A stretch of 64,000 nucleotides of DNA. Origin: Trebouxia sp. TZW2008. Taxonomy: Eukaryota; Chlorophyta; Trebouxiophyceae; Trebouxiales; Trebouxiaceae. The stretch lies in assembly GCA_002118135.1 (NCBI GenBank), contig BDIU01000136.1:310001-374000 (forward strand). Direction: 5' to 3'. This document shows, piece by piece, positions 1 through 10,520 of this stretch. The notes beneath the pieces were generated by a model. It was not told where the DNA came from and searched no databases. It worked only from the letters and a program-made list of their open reading frames with translations. Position 1 is the stretch's first letter, and the number at the start of each line of letters is the position of its first letter. The translations under genes and the position numbers were made by a program.

Positions 1-64
1 TTCTGGGCAAGGCTGCATGATCTATACCCGAGACTCGTATCTGAATGCTGCCAACAATCAAGAA

Positions 65-145
65 GGGTATCAAAATGTGATGTGTTGCGGTGTGGGGTGG
101 TGTGATGTTGTGTGGCGTGGCATGGTGTGATGTGGTGTGGTGATG
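65..145. repeat. GTG/TGG-rich low-complexity tract
   Basis: This stretch is a degenerate run of tgtgg, ggtgtg and gatgtg units. A similar tract occurs at 35092-35120, next to one arm of a dispersed inverted repeat. It probably lies in an intron of the partial gene on the left. Confidence 0.5.
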
Positions 146-213
146 GACACTTGGCCCAAAGACAGTCAGGAATTTGGCTTGACATGCTGCAACAATTGTG
201 CTAATTGCTGCAG

Positions 214-429
214 GCAGTGATCAAAGCATCACAGGGTCTTGAGGATGATCTGCTGAAGCTGAATCAGGAGAAGGCTGAGCTTGAAGCTGAATTTGCGAGG
301 ATGCCAAGTCATGCAGGCCGCAACTTGCAGGAGCGAAGGCGCAAAACTGAAATTGAGCAGCGCTTTGAAGCCCTAGATCGCAGTGCTAGTGGAATCAAGC
401 TGCAACTCAGGAAACTTGGTCTCAAATGA
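214..429 (+). CDS. C-terminal exon of a coiled-coil protein (5' part outside or unresolved)
   Basis: An exon begins after a clean acceptor (attgctgcag) at 214 and runs in frame to a TGA at 427-429, giving about 71 residues. The product is rich in Glu, Lys, Leu and Arg with heptad-like spacing (LEDDLLKLNQEKAELEAEF, then an ERRRKTEIEQRFEAL stretch), so it is predicted to be a charged coiled coil ending in LRKLGLK. I do not recognise the family with confidence; such C-termini occur in ciliary or centrosomal coiled-coil proteins, but that is a weak guess. Upstream exons would lie left of the window. The sequence just before it (about 65-145) is a GTG/TGG-rich low-complexity tract, probably intron. 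Confidence 0.5.
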   Translation, partial: AVIKASQGLEDDLLKLNQEKAELEAEFARMPSHAGRNLQERRRKTEIEQRFEALDRSASGIKLQLRKLGLK

Positions 430-1222
430 GAGCGCTGATGGGCGATGTGGAGGTGCATTTGTGTTTGGTGGTTGTGTGTCAGATGCAGCGACAACAAAGT
501 TTTGCAACACCAGTGAGTCATCATTTTATCGAGTGAGAACTTGCTAATTTTGTCAAGCCTGAGTCTTGGTCTCAGTTCCCAGTCCAACTATGACGCTGGG
601 ATCCTGCCACCGGATCTAGTTTGGCATCGACCACGATGCTGTCCACTCAGTCGGCACATCTGATTCAGCTCGCAAATGGGTTCCAGCTTGGAGCTGGAAT
701 GGACAACTTCCCTTTCACAAGTTTTAAGCTTGCAGATGCAATGTGCATTGGACTCCAACAGCAGCAGGAATCAAGAGCTGCTCAATTTGAAGAATGGCCT
801 TCATTCGGGTTTGGCTGCACTGCATGCAGCAAGCAAGCTCTTGAAACCTATTGTGGTACTGCATTGGATTTGTTGCTGTCCAAATGATACAGCACTCACT
901 GACGTCACTCTGAGGATTGTGTTTTGACTCGAATGCCCGCAGGCTCGTGAGTCATCCTTGCTCGCGACTTGTGTGACGACTTGCGTCTCGAGGCATCCTT
1001 GCTGTATGCACGGAACGGGGGCGGCCGATCCCCGTTTACATTGCGGCTAGGAATGCTGCTGACTTGATACACTCGACTGTGGCACATGCTGGCGACTTCA
1101 AAATCTCTGCAAGCGGTGTCACGCACACCGGGACTGTGTCAACGACACGACAGGGACACGAAAAGCTGCATCGCAGTGGCTGGCGCGAACTTGGATTTTG
1201 AGCAAGGTTATTACATAGCGCA
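430..1222. other. Intergenic stretch before the phosphate transporter homologue
   Basis: Two short overlapping plus-strand ORFs (621-887 and 676-927) and one minus ORF (905-1126) have no recognisable domain, and I treat them as chance. The part from about 900 to 1220 is richer in CpG than its surroundings and probably holds the promoter and 5' UTR of the next gene. No discrete motif could be supported. Confidence 0.5.
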
Positions 1223-4200
1223 ATGCCGGCTGCAGTGTGGACTGTAGTCGTCAGCGGTGTTGCAGCCGAGCTGCACTCGGTGTTGTACGGTGAGACTGAC
1301 TCGGCAAGCGCAAACTGCCTATTGAGCTAGACGTGTGAGGGTCAATCATGGACTGGCAACACGGCTGCGGTCAAGTTCTTGACGCGCTTGCGGGCTCGCT
1401 GCAGGAGCTAACATGCCTGTGAATTGCTGGGGACCAAGTGTTGGCGCAAAAGCAGTTTCTTATAGAACAGCTGTCATCCTGGGCTTGCTGGGCCAGGCGA
1501 TTGGTGTGCTTGCTTTTGGACCAGAAACACACAAGGCATTTGGAGAACTTTTGGATCAACGAGATCGACTGCCTTCTCATCCAACACAGACCATGTATGC
1601 ACTCATGTGGAGCTTGGTTGTTCCTGTAGTATGGCAAATTGCGGCCATAAAGCACAACATAATGGTGCCTATATATCTTTTCTCAGGTGAGGCACACTTG
1701 CTCTGAACGGCAGGAGCATCAGTACATCTCCTGTCTGAGCATTCATATCCATCAGTCTGCAATACATCACAGGGTGAAAACGACGCTGAGCCCTTGCCAG
1801 GAGCTGATGCTGTGCATTGCATGCATGACCTGCTTTTCTGACATCGTACACCATGCTACAGTTTTACTGTCAGCAACCTGCATCTGCCTAAGCAAGCCAG
1901 GTTGTGCAACAGCACAAGCGTGAGCCACAGATTGCTGCCATCATTAGAATCACATTTGTTTTCCAACTCAATTAGGTGATCTTCTGATCTCGTGTAAGTT
2001 CCAGGAAGGCTTGCACAAAAGAACATTAGCACCCCAGGCTGCCTCTGTAGACAGAGGCTCCTGTTGTGACGCTTAATGGCGTAGAGTTTTCTTTTCTTTT
2101 TGAAACCATTGAAATTTCAATGTGTACTCAGATCAAGCCTTCTTTTTGTTTGCAGTGGCCGGCACAGTCGGAGCCATTGTGGTGTTCCCAGGCATTCCTG
2201 CACTTAATTTTGGCTACTTTGCCTCAATCAACCAGACTGGTGGTTTGGCAGCTGTCTTACTCATATGGGTCCTTGCTCTCCCAACAACAGCTCTTGTCAC
2301 GGCTGTCGCTTTTCTGTGGGCTAGAAACAATGTCTTCCGTGGTAAAGATTGCCTTCATCAAACACTCTGGGTATGTTTCTCCATTCAGTGGCATACATGC
2401 ACGCGCCATTTCTGAATGCTGAAGGTCAAACGGATCGCTTGGATTCAGGGCATGCTTCAATCTGCATTGCCAGTCTGATTGCATGCTGATTGCGAGTTTC
2501 AGATGTGTCAAGAATTTTTTCGAATACTGAATGAAAGGTTCAGCTCACGGTTCAAGAGACATGTCAGTCTACTTGCAAGATGTGTTGAGAGCTTTTGCAG
2601 CATCCTCATGTCACATCTGCTGTCAAAATCGTGTTCTTCCTTTTGCTGATTTTGCTGACAAGGTCACTTTGACACATATTCTGCAAAGTGACCTGTAACA
2701 TGCAGTTCTGGCCAGGGACGGCTTATTGGGCTGTCGTCATGTGTGGCCTGCTGCTTCTGTATGGCATCAATGACCCAGGAGGTGTCTTGCCCACATCTCG
2801 TCAGAGCATCTGCATCAGCCTTGCTGCAGTGCGCTCTGTAATCACCGTTGTGTTGTCATCTCTTCCGCAAACTCACAGGGTGACCTGTCACATGCAGTGC
2901 TGGCCTGGGACGGCCAGCTGGGCTGTCATCATGTGTGGCCTGCTGCTACTGTATGGCATCGACACACCAGGAGGCGTCTTGCCCAGATCACTGCAGGGTA
3001 TCTGCATCAGTCTTGCTGCAGCTGGCTCCGTAACCACCATCATTACCACCCTTGCAATCAAACAGGTCGCGTACCACCTCCGGACAGTTGTGAGGGAACC
3101 TGGTCCTGTCAACAGAATGAACCTGCTGGGCCTGGTAAGGCATTCGCCTCTTACAATGTTTTTCATTGCAGTACGTGGTAGGTTCAAAATTGACTTAGCT
3201 TAGCGGGCTCAGAAGCCACTATCACTACCACCCTTGCAATCAAGCAGGTGACAAACCTTCTCAGGGCGGTTGTGAGGTAACCTGGCGCTGTCAACGATAT
3301 GAACCTGCTGACCCTGGAATGCTAACATGCCTTTGTTTGACTGTGTAAACTATGTATGTGTACATGGTACATATGTATATATCATGAGTTTGACGTGCAT
3401 CCTGCAGGTTAATGTTGCATATTGTATCATATTATACATGTCACTCAGTTCTTGTTGGGGGAGCGCATGCCTGTCTTGCTGCTTGAAAGCATGACCTGTT
3501 GCCTGTCTGTGTTTGTGAACGGCTTGTCTTGCAGTGATCTGACCTGCATCACGTGGCTACTGCAGGCTTGGACCCAATTGATGGTACAGACCACACCAGA
3601 CCTCATATTGTAAAAATTTTCGGCATTTGCATAATGCTGGCGTCGGTGCTATGTCGCAGACATTACCACACCAGGGCAACCTTTGAGTCAAAGACCCATT
3701 TGATGATTTGTGCAGCAATGAGCAATACCCGCTGTGCACTCGTGAGGTCACATTGTTAATCTTCACGCTGTGCCGCTCAATTGCATTACTTGTTTGTCGA
3801 GATGTGGCGCTGCCTGGCAGCATCAATGCTTGCAAGCCGTGCAGATTGTATCAACTAAATTGAAGTCACCGTGCAGAATGAGGTCGTGCTCAGAGATCTC
3901 AGAGCGGTTGATCTGGAGCTAGACTTCAGGGAATCTCTCAGCGTCTGTACTCCCTCAACTTTGAGCTTGGATTGCACCGCAATTGTGTTTCACAGGATGA
4001 GGCTGTCCTGAAAGAGCTCAAGGCAGTTGACCTGGAGCTGGACTTCAGGGGACTCTCTCAGCGTCTCTACTCCCACTGCTTTGAGGTTGACTGCACTGCC
4101 ATTGTGAACTCCGACGAAGCCCTTCGCAACATGCACAGCTCCGCTGAGGAATTTGCAGCAACCGCAGAAAGAGCTTTCATACCATTTCAGGTCTTGCAGC

Positions 4201-7200
4201 TTTCTGCTGTGCTATCGTTGGAGCACTTTAGCTGCATGACTTTCATGCCTGGCTTATGCACACCTTGATGCTGAAAACGCCTTGATACAGTTTCATCTTG
4301 GACACACAAGCTGCTTGTGTGCTGCCTTGACATGTTCAAGTACTGCTACTAGAAAGCTCATGATGCAGTTGCACGGACACGCGTGCTTATGAGTATGGAT
4401 GGCCTGTACGATGACATGATTGGGTTTTGTGTACTACAATGCAGCTTCATGTGGGCTTTCCAAGCTCCTGCATTGTTTCCCTGTTGCCAGCCTTTGAAGT
4501 ACAAACGTAGGCATGAGGGATTGCAGTTGCTGTGATATGCCTCACCTGCTTTGTAGTGTCTGAAATATGGCAGCCAGTAGAACTCAAGAGGCATGTGAGC
4601 AATCTCAGAACAGCAATGTTTAGGCCAAACATGCAAGCAGGTCACTGTTACTGTTGACTTGCACGCACTCTGCCTGATCACAATTTGGGTCTGTGTTGCT
4701 CACTCATGCAGTGTCTGCAGCAGCAGATCTTGACCACAATCTCATGCGTGCTGCATGCAGGTCATGTTCAACTTCTTCCTGTCCATCGCCTGGGGTGCCA
4801 ATCATGGCCATCTGTCCATGCCTGTCTTTCAGATGATCTACGACATCTATATGTCAGATGCGGTTCCTGACACCATCACCATGGCATACTCCTTGCATGC
4901 TGCCAGCCTCATGGGAATGACGCTTGGCACTTTACTTTGGGGTGCTAGGCTGACTCCCATTACAGGTGAGCATCCTGACAGATCCTGACAATGTCGCCAT
5001 GGCATACTCCTTGCATGCTGCCAGCCTGATAGGAATGACGCTTTGGACTTTGCTTTTGGGTGCTAGGCTATTTCTCATACCAGGTGAGCATCTTAACAGT
5101 TTGTGATACTGTGACAATGGCATACGCCTTGAATGCTGCTAGCCTGATCGGATGACGCGTGGCATTTTGCTGTGGGGCGCTAGGCTCACTCCCATTACAG
5201 GCGAGCATCCTGTCAATTCCTGACAGTGTTACCATTGCATAATCATGCATGCTGCCCACCTAGTTGGAATGCTGCCTTGGCCTTTAGTTTGGGGGAGAGG
5301 GAGGGGGGTGGAAGGTCAGGCTGACACCAGTTACATCATGACTTGATCCGCCCTTCAGCATCACTTGGTGGCTTTGTATTGATGGACATTACAGCTGAGA
5401 TCAGGGTCCACCCTTGACATCATTTGGTAGCTTCTCTGCTGATGGGCATTCCAGCTAAACTCAGACAGAGATAGCAGACACATGGCAGACACATGGCATA
5501 GGCATAGGCTGAGGCACACCTGAACTAGTTATCTGCTCTGAGTTGTGCTGCCTGTGAGAATGCAACCTGCGTATCCTATGCACTCAGACCATATTGCAGA
5601 CTTTAATGTGCAGCTGATGTGGTCATAGCAACATATGTCGCCATACCAAAGGGCTGTTTATGTGGCTGATCAGTCAATGCAAGTATAGCTTGCTTGCATA
5701 AGGTTGTGCCATCACATGCAGTCCTCTGTCTGAAAGCCCTTTGGTCAAGCCATATGGCAATTCTCCCTAGGTGACTCATGTCTTGCCAGGTTGCGGACTG
5801 CTGCATTCATGCTTTTTCCAAGTGCAGTGCTCATCTTCAAGCATTGCATGTCATTTTACCTTCATCAACACTGTGTGCATGCTTTTGTCAGGTGTGGCAC
5901 TGGCTAAGATGAGTCCCTTCCGTAGCTTGATTGGCGTAGGCATGGCAGTGGAGGTCACAGCCTTCCTGGGGACCATCGAGCTCAAGGGAGCCGCCATCAC
6001 CTACTGCATAGTAAGCTGTGCTGTGCTGTGCTGTGCTGTGCTGTGCTGTGCTGTGCTGTGCTGTGCTGTGCTGTCAGTTTCATATTGACCTGACCAAAGC
6101 AGCGCACCGTGTTCTAGAGGCATCTGACTGTACCAACACTTCTGCAACAAGCTGTCCCTGATTGAAGTCAAGGGCGCTGCTTTCACCTACGGCGTAGTAA
6201 GGTGTGCTGTTGTCATCATGAGGTTCTGACAGTGACCAAGTCAGCTCACTCTGCATCAGTTGCAAGGTAGTTGAGTTTGTTGCCTTCCTGGGCATCATTG
6301 AGCTTCAAGGCGCTGCCATCACCTGATGCATGGTAAGCTTTGCTGTTCTGACTGTCTGACAGTAATCAAGGCAGCTATCTTGATGCTGTAGAGCACATTC
6401 TAGCTATGTCTGTACAAGTCTTGTCTTGCCATTTGATGGTGATCTTGATCAAGCTAGTTATGAAGCACTCTAGGCATATGGCTGTCCCAAAGACTGTGCA
6501 ACAAGGTGTGTTGCATTGAGCTGAAAGGCGCTGCCAAGACCTACTGCATAGTAAGCTATGCTGTTTCTTTGCTTACAACGCAACAGTACTGAGTCCTGGG
6601 TGGTCTGTACTCCTTATGATGTTGGTGGTCTGTTTTCGTTTTGATGTTGGCCAAGTCAGCTCATCTTGCATCAAACGCCTCTAGCTATGACTGTAGTCAT
6701 GCAGCAAGTCATCCATTAATTGCAAGCCTAGCAGCCAAGCAACTCATGCCTGGCAGAAACCTTCACTGTGCTATCAAGTTCACTGTTGGGCTTGTCAACA
6801 ATGCATGTTTGTTGCATGGCATTTGTTTGCAAGCTGGGTGCTGACACCAGCAGCCCTTTGTCCCTCTTGTTGCTGATGTGCAAGCCCCTGCGCTGCGCAG
6901 CATGGTTGTGATTGAGCAACAATGCTGAGCATGTGACTGTTGCCTTGACGCACAAGTCCTGCTTTCAGCAAGGTGCATGTGTGCTGTCTAAGTCCAATCC
7001 AACTTGTCTGTGAACAGCTGTGATGCTGATGTGAAAGCATGTGCCCCAGTGTGGACCACCCTGTTGTGGCAGGGCGTCTTGCAATCTTGGCAGGTGCGTG
7101 AGTGCTGGGCAGCTGTTCTGTTAATCACTACCCAGGACTGTGCAGGTGTCATCTGTTGTTGCAATTGGCATGGTGGAGGGTATAACACACGTGAACTGGA

Positions 7201-8260
7201 AGCTGCTGTTTACCATGCTGCTGTGGTGGGGCCTTGGCTTCTTCCTCATCATTGCCTTCACTTCTGCTTGTGCTGCGCAAGGTCAGCTATCGTTTGCTTT
7301 CTTTCCCTCCCTTTTTGCTCTGCCCTGCTCTGTTCTGCTTTGCTCTGCTCTGCTCTGCTCTGCTCTGGTGGGTGTGAACAGCGATTTTAGCATTATTCCA
7401 CAGCCTGACCTCACGCCTTCTGTTCTGTTCTGTTCTGTTCTGTTCTGTTCTGTTCTGTTCTGTTCTGTTCTGTTCTGTTTTGCACCACACTGGTTTCTCT
7501 GCTGCATCCTGTCATTTGCTGCTGCACTGTGCAGTTTTGAGATTTGTTCATGCTGTTCCAGACTGTTGCTACATCGTCTCTGATTGGGGCATTGTGCACT
7601 TTGATAGGCATGGCCTTGTCTGAAAGCTTGGTCCCAGCCAACCACCACCAATCTTTTGCAGACTGCACGACTGCATGAGCTTCATGCACATTCTGCATCA
7701 GCTGCAAGCTCAGATCAAGCTAGCCTGGCAAAACAGAACATGGGCCACATGGAATTTGCACTGGACAATATGATATATATTGTCTCCACAAAAGCTTGCC
7801 CTGCCAGTTTGCCTTTGTAATACAATGTAAAGGGTCATCGTCACTACAGTGATCAGATGCAATCGGGCATGCTGCTAGTGCAGGCTTGTACTCGCCCTCC
7901 TTCAGGATTGCGAATTCAGAGTCTGGAGGGTCCGCAGGTTGAAGGCAGCAATGCTGAGCGAAACAAAATGAGCTCATAAGCAGATAAATGTTTGATGTCC
8001 GCCTTCTGCTCAGATAGCGTCAGTGCCGCCCTTCTGTCAGTCGACTGTCCACTTGTGTGCTAAGTGTACACTGTCTGCAATGCTCTGCCTTTCAGCCCTG
8101 TCTTCAGCCTTTAGATGCTCCCTGTCTGTTGTTTCTTATGAGCAATCAAGAACATAGCATGTGTCTGCCCCTTGACCAAGTATATAGCGTGTATCTGCCC
8201 TTTTTTCAACTTTCAGATTGTCGACGCATTGTCAAAGGGCCTTCCATACAGCCGGACTAG
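1223..8260 (+). CDS. PiT/SLC20-type phosphate transporter homologue (PTB-like), probably decaying or non-transporting
   Basis: Multi-exon gene. Exon 1 (1223-1289, MPAAVWTVVVSGVAA) joins exon 2 (from 1404) in phase, giving GANMPVNCWGPSVGAKA, which matches the PiT signature GANDVANxxGxSVGxKA. Exon 3 (2156-2341) carries VFPGIPALNFGYFASINQTG and membrane segments. Later coding blocks lie at about 2690-3130, 3995-4190 and 4757-4965 (second signature, SIAWGANHGHLS), then 5890-6008 and 7146-7281 (NWKLLFTMLLWWGLGFFLII). PiT proteins are Na+- or H+-coupled phosphate symporters with an essential Asp in each of two G-A-N-D repeats; here they read GANM and GANH. Several exons have tandem decayed copies in neighbouring introns. 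The last exon (8217-8260) is chosen only because its phase fits after the donor at 7281 and it soon reaches a stop, so it is tentative. This may be a pseudogene or a diverged paralogue. Confidence 0.75.
2032..2100. repeat. Dispersed double-hairpin element, copy 1
   Basis: The element has an 8-bp palindromic stem GCCTCTGT/ACAGAGGC (2041-2048 and 2051-2058) inside an outer CAGG/CCTG pair. A second small hairpin ACGCT-TAAT-GGCGT (2069-2082) and a T-rich tail follow. Related copies lie at 35981-36045 and 61144-61205 in the same plus-coordinate orientation. This copy sits in an intron of the phosphate transporter homologue. Confidence 0.6.
2688..3330 (+). repeat. Tandem duplication of a membrane-segment exon in the PiT homologue (192-bp period, plus a later partial copy)
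   Basis: The segment starting gtgacctgtaacatgcag at 2688 recurs at 2880 with strong similarity. Both copies encode a WAVxMCGLLLLYGI membrane segment and lie 192 bp apart, so the frame stays open through both (ORF 2688-3203). The 3' part of the second copy (about 3030-3140, encoding TLAIKQV) is repeated again at about 3212-3318 with a different, non-coding outcome. Only one copy is expected in a working transporter. Confidence 0.75.
3586..3690 (+). repeat. Dispersed repeat, arm 1 (inverted partner at about 34985-35100)
   Basis: The segment around ggcgtcggtgctatgtcgc and gcaacctttgagtcaaag matches the reverse complement of 34985-35100 at high identity over roughly 60 bp and more weakly over about 100 bp. 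This copy is in an intron of the PiT homologue and the other is upstream of XPB. Confidence 0.6.
3870..4190 (+). repeat. Exon and upstream partial copy in the PiT homologue
   Basis: The coding block at about 3995-4190 (KELKAVDLELDFRGLSQRLY) is preceded at about 3875-3985 by a diverged copy. The copy shares the gttgatctggagctagactt core, the following tctctcagcgtc and the gattgcaccgcaattgtg end. Its frame is not maintained. Confidence 0.6.
4860..5330 (+). repeat. 118-bp tandem repeat of an exon end plus donor, about 4 copies
   Basis: The 3' half of the exon encoding MAYSLHAASLMGMTLGTLLW, with its donor, recurs at 118-bp spacing. The atggcatac core is at 4881, 4999 and 5117, and a degraded fourth copy starts near 5234. 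Copies keep the ctgactcccattacagg/gtgagcat junction to varying degrees, but copy 3 has a 1-bp change that shifts the frame. Confidence 0.75.
5890..6560 (+). repeat. Exon with three decayed copies of its 3' end
   Basis: The exon ending TIELKGAAITYCI at about 6008 is followed by fragments at about 6160-6200, 6270-6345 and 6515-6560. Each resembles the attgagctcaagggagccgcc...acctactgcatagtaagc end including the GTAAG donor. Substitutions and indels break the frame in the copies. Confidence 0.65.
6013..6073 (+). repeat. Pentanucleotide microsatellite (GCTGT)n
   Basis: About twelve near-perfect units of gctgt follow directly after the exon donor gtaagctgtg. The tract lies at the 5' end of an intron of the PiT homologue. 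Confidence 0.9.
7317..7481 (+). repeat. Two pentanucleotide microsatellites, (GCTCT)n and (GTTCT)n
   Basis: A run of ctctg units ends near 7370, and a run of ttctg units spans about 7420-7480. Both lie in the intron after the 7146-7281 exon. With the 6013 tract and a short agagc run at 29435-29458, the local microsatellites are pentamers. Confidence 0.9.
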
Positions 8261-8649
8261 CCTCAAGACTGTCTGTATTGGTTTCTCTGTTTGTTTCCTT
8301 CTGACTCGCAGTCTGCTCAGTTCAGCCTCTGACTTGAATCTGACAGCAATCATCCCGCAGTGCAGAATTGCCATTCAATTGTCTGAGATCTGCCTATGAT
8401 GACATATGTCTCTCTGGAATGTCATTCCCTTTTTCATGGACGTTGCCTTGTTTGGCCCGTTGACATCAGATCATCAAAGCAAAGCCAAATTGGCTGCAGC
8501 TGTGAGCGGCGTGACTCATGATCAACAACGGCATTTACAGTGAAACTATTGTTTGCAAACAATGGCTGCTCATTTGTGTTGGTCTACTTATGGGCATCAG
8601 CACTACCACAAAGCAGCCAGAGTGAGACCGAGGCAAAATGACTAAAATG

Positions 8650-9720
8650 TCACAATAGCTGAAGCAGCACTACATGTAACGCCAAAAAGCACAACATGTA
8701 CAGCGTACCATATGTCACTACATACGCTTCTAACCATAGCAAAGCATGCATGACAAGCAGCATGACCGACATGAGCACTACTGCGACCAGCAACAGCGGC
8801 AAAACAGCAGCTGCTACCAAAAATTTTCCTAACAGAACAACTGGTATGACAGGCGGGGCCCACACATCAACCTTGACATTGTAACATGCAGCCTGGACAA
8901 GCTGCACTGCTGCCTTTCTTGGTACACTCACAACTGGAAGAGGCGCTGCAAGTTCGTTTCTGGTGACCTTGACTTTGAAGCGTTCGCAGCCTGCAGTTAG
9001 CGATGGACTCAAGCATGTGACAATCAACATGAGCGGTATCCAAGTCCAGCGGACAGTTTGCATGACGTCCATTACAAGCATTGCTGACTGAACGTTACCG
9101 TTGCTATATCGACTTTCAAGAAGGATGACTGCAACGTTTGCAGCCTGTAGGTGCTGTAGTTGCACACTGAGCGTGCACGAATTGCTGGACAGAGCTGGTG
9201 TTGACCACATGTACTTCTTCTCAGGACGCCCGTGGAGCAGTACAGCACTTCCTGCATAGCACAGTCCAACTAGACAGGACTGGGGTTGCACACACCCACA
9301 GCTGACTGGCGAAGTATCATGACAAAGGCTACAGAGACTGTGAGCAAATAGCAGTGCTGCACCTGTTAAGTTCGTGCCTAAAGGTGCACAGGCACGCTGA
9401 GAATCTACCAGCCTGAGCGGCAGCTCCCATTTCTGTTCTGGTGCAGGAGGCAGCGCAGCAATGCTTGGGTTCCTTTGGAGTGCTGAAAATGTTTGACTGC
9501 CGTTTACGCTCCTGTTCAACTGGATTCTGGCCTAGCAGGAACAGCTATACGTATAGAATATGGCAAGCTTACAATCTCGGCAGCTGAGCAGCCCTCAGTC
9601 CAACTGAGACAGGAGGGAAGCACCTACCTTGTCAACCTCTTCAAAGTCGCAAAGGTCGAAAGCTTGGCAGCATGTAATCAGAAGAAAAGTGATTGCGAGC
9701 CACGGCAAACGTCCCTGCAT
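8650..9720 (-). CDS. Secretory-pathway PA-domain-like membrane protein, tandem copy A
   Basis: Exon 1 (9720 down to 9628) encodes a signal peptide, MQGRLPWLAITFLLITCCQA, then CDFEEVDK and a GTAGGT donor. The second part starts near 9531 after ttcctgctag and is open to a stop at 8650. It contains a segment resembling the core of a protease-associated domain (AGSAVLLHG, then LSVQLQHLQAANVAVILLE) and a typical PA ending (LPVVSVPRKAAVQLVQAA, then VKVDVW). Two or three hydrophobic segments follow at the C-terminus. PA domains occur in SPPL proteases, vacuolar sorting receptors and PA-TM-RING ligases; no catalytic YD/GxGD or RING motif is visible, so the function is open. A TTACA at 8535-8539 could be the minus-strand polyadenylation signal. 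Internal introns inside the 9519-8650 frame cannot be excluded. A neighbouring copy B has the same plan. Confidence 0.5.
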
Positions 9721-10494
9721 CCTGCCGGACGCGGCAATCTTGCCGCGTTGACCAGCCAGGCAGGTGAAGGGGGTCGGTTTTAATGCTGAAATTGTATGTA
9801 TGCATGGAGCGTTACTTTGGGTAGGGGGAGGGGGAGGGGTTGGCTGAGGGGTTATGGTGCAGCCGAGGAGTTGCTCTTGCTCTTATTGCACGTAGCTGGA
9901 GAAGTTTGGATTGCAGTGTGCTGCCCTCCAGCCTTCACACTGAGTTGTGACGCACATCTACAGTTGCACATGAGTAATGCATGATTATGCTTGCCCTCTG
10001 AGTTGCAATGTCAACACTTGACTAGCAACATTGGTATATGCATATATTGCCATATGGCACTGGTGCATGCCAGGAACACCAGCCGCATGCGGAAGAGTTT
10101 GATGCCCTCTGCTCCTCAGACAACTGCCGACTGTGCTCCGAAGGCTTCTGTCAAAGCAGTCCCTAAGCACCTTCATAGGCAGCACCAATACTGCCTGTTG
10201 AAATTGCCTTTAGACTTGTAGAGCATCATCTTGATTTGATATGTGTTTAACAGTTGGAACTGTCGATAGTGCAGGTCTGCAATAGCCATCAAGTAATGCA
10301 CGTCAGCTGCAAAAGCAATGCCTTGCCTCCAGCCAAGGATGCTGGAACGGTCATTTCCATATTGATTTGACATGTCAAGATCTTGAGGTCTAAAGCCAAC
10401 GATATGCTCAGCAACTGGGATCAAAGCCATTGCGCTGTGAGCTGCATGACATCAGTGGCAACTTCCGAGAGCAAACATCATAGAATCGTTGCAT
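9721..10494. other. Spacer between the tandem PA-domain copies
   Basis: The spacer holds a G-rich run (gtagggggagggggaggggt at about 9820-9840). It also holds a minus-strand ORF (10173-10430) with no recognised domain that could be an extra 3' exon of copy B. The presumed promoter of copy A lies at about 9730-9900. I see no other feature. Confidence 0.4.
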
Positions 10495-10520
10495 GCTTAC
10501 TTGTGTTGGTCTGCTGACTA

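Noticed and set aside
8650..9519. Signal-peptide-peptidase-like aspartyl protease
   Set aside because: A PA-like domain followed by membrane segments fits SPPL only superficially; no YD or GxGD catalytic motif is present and the membrane part is too short.
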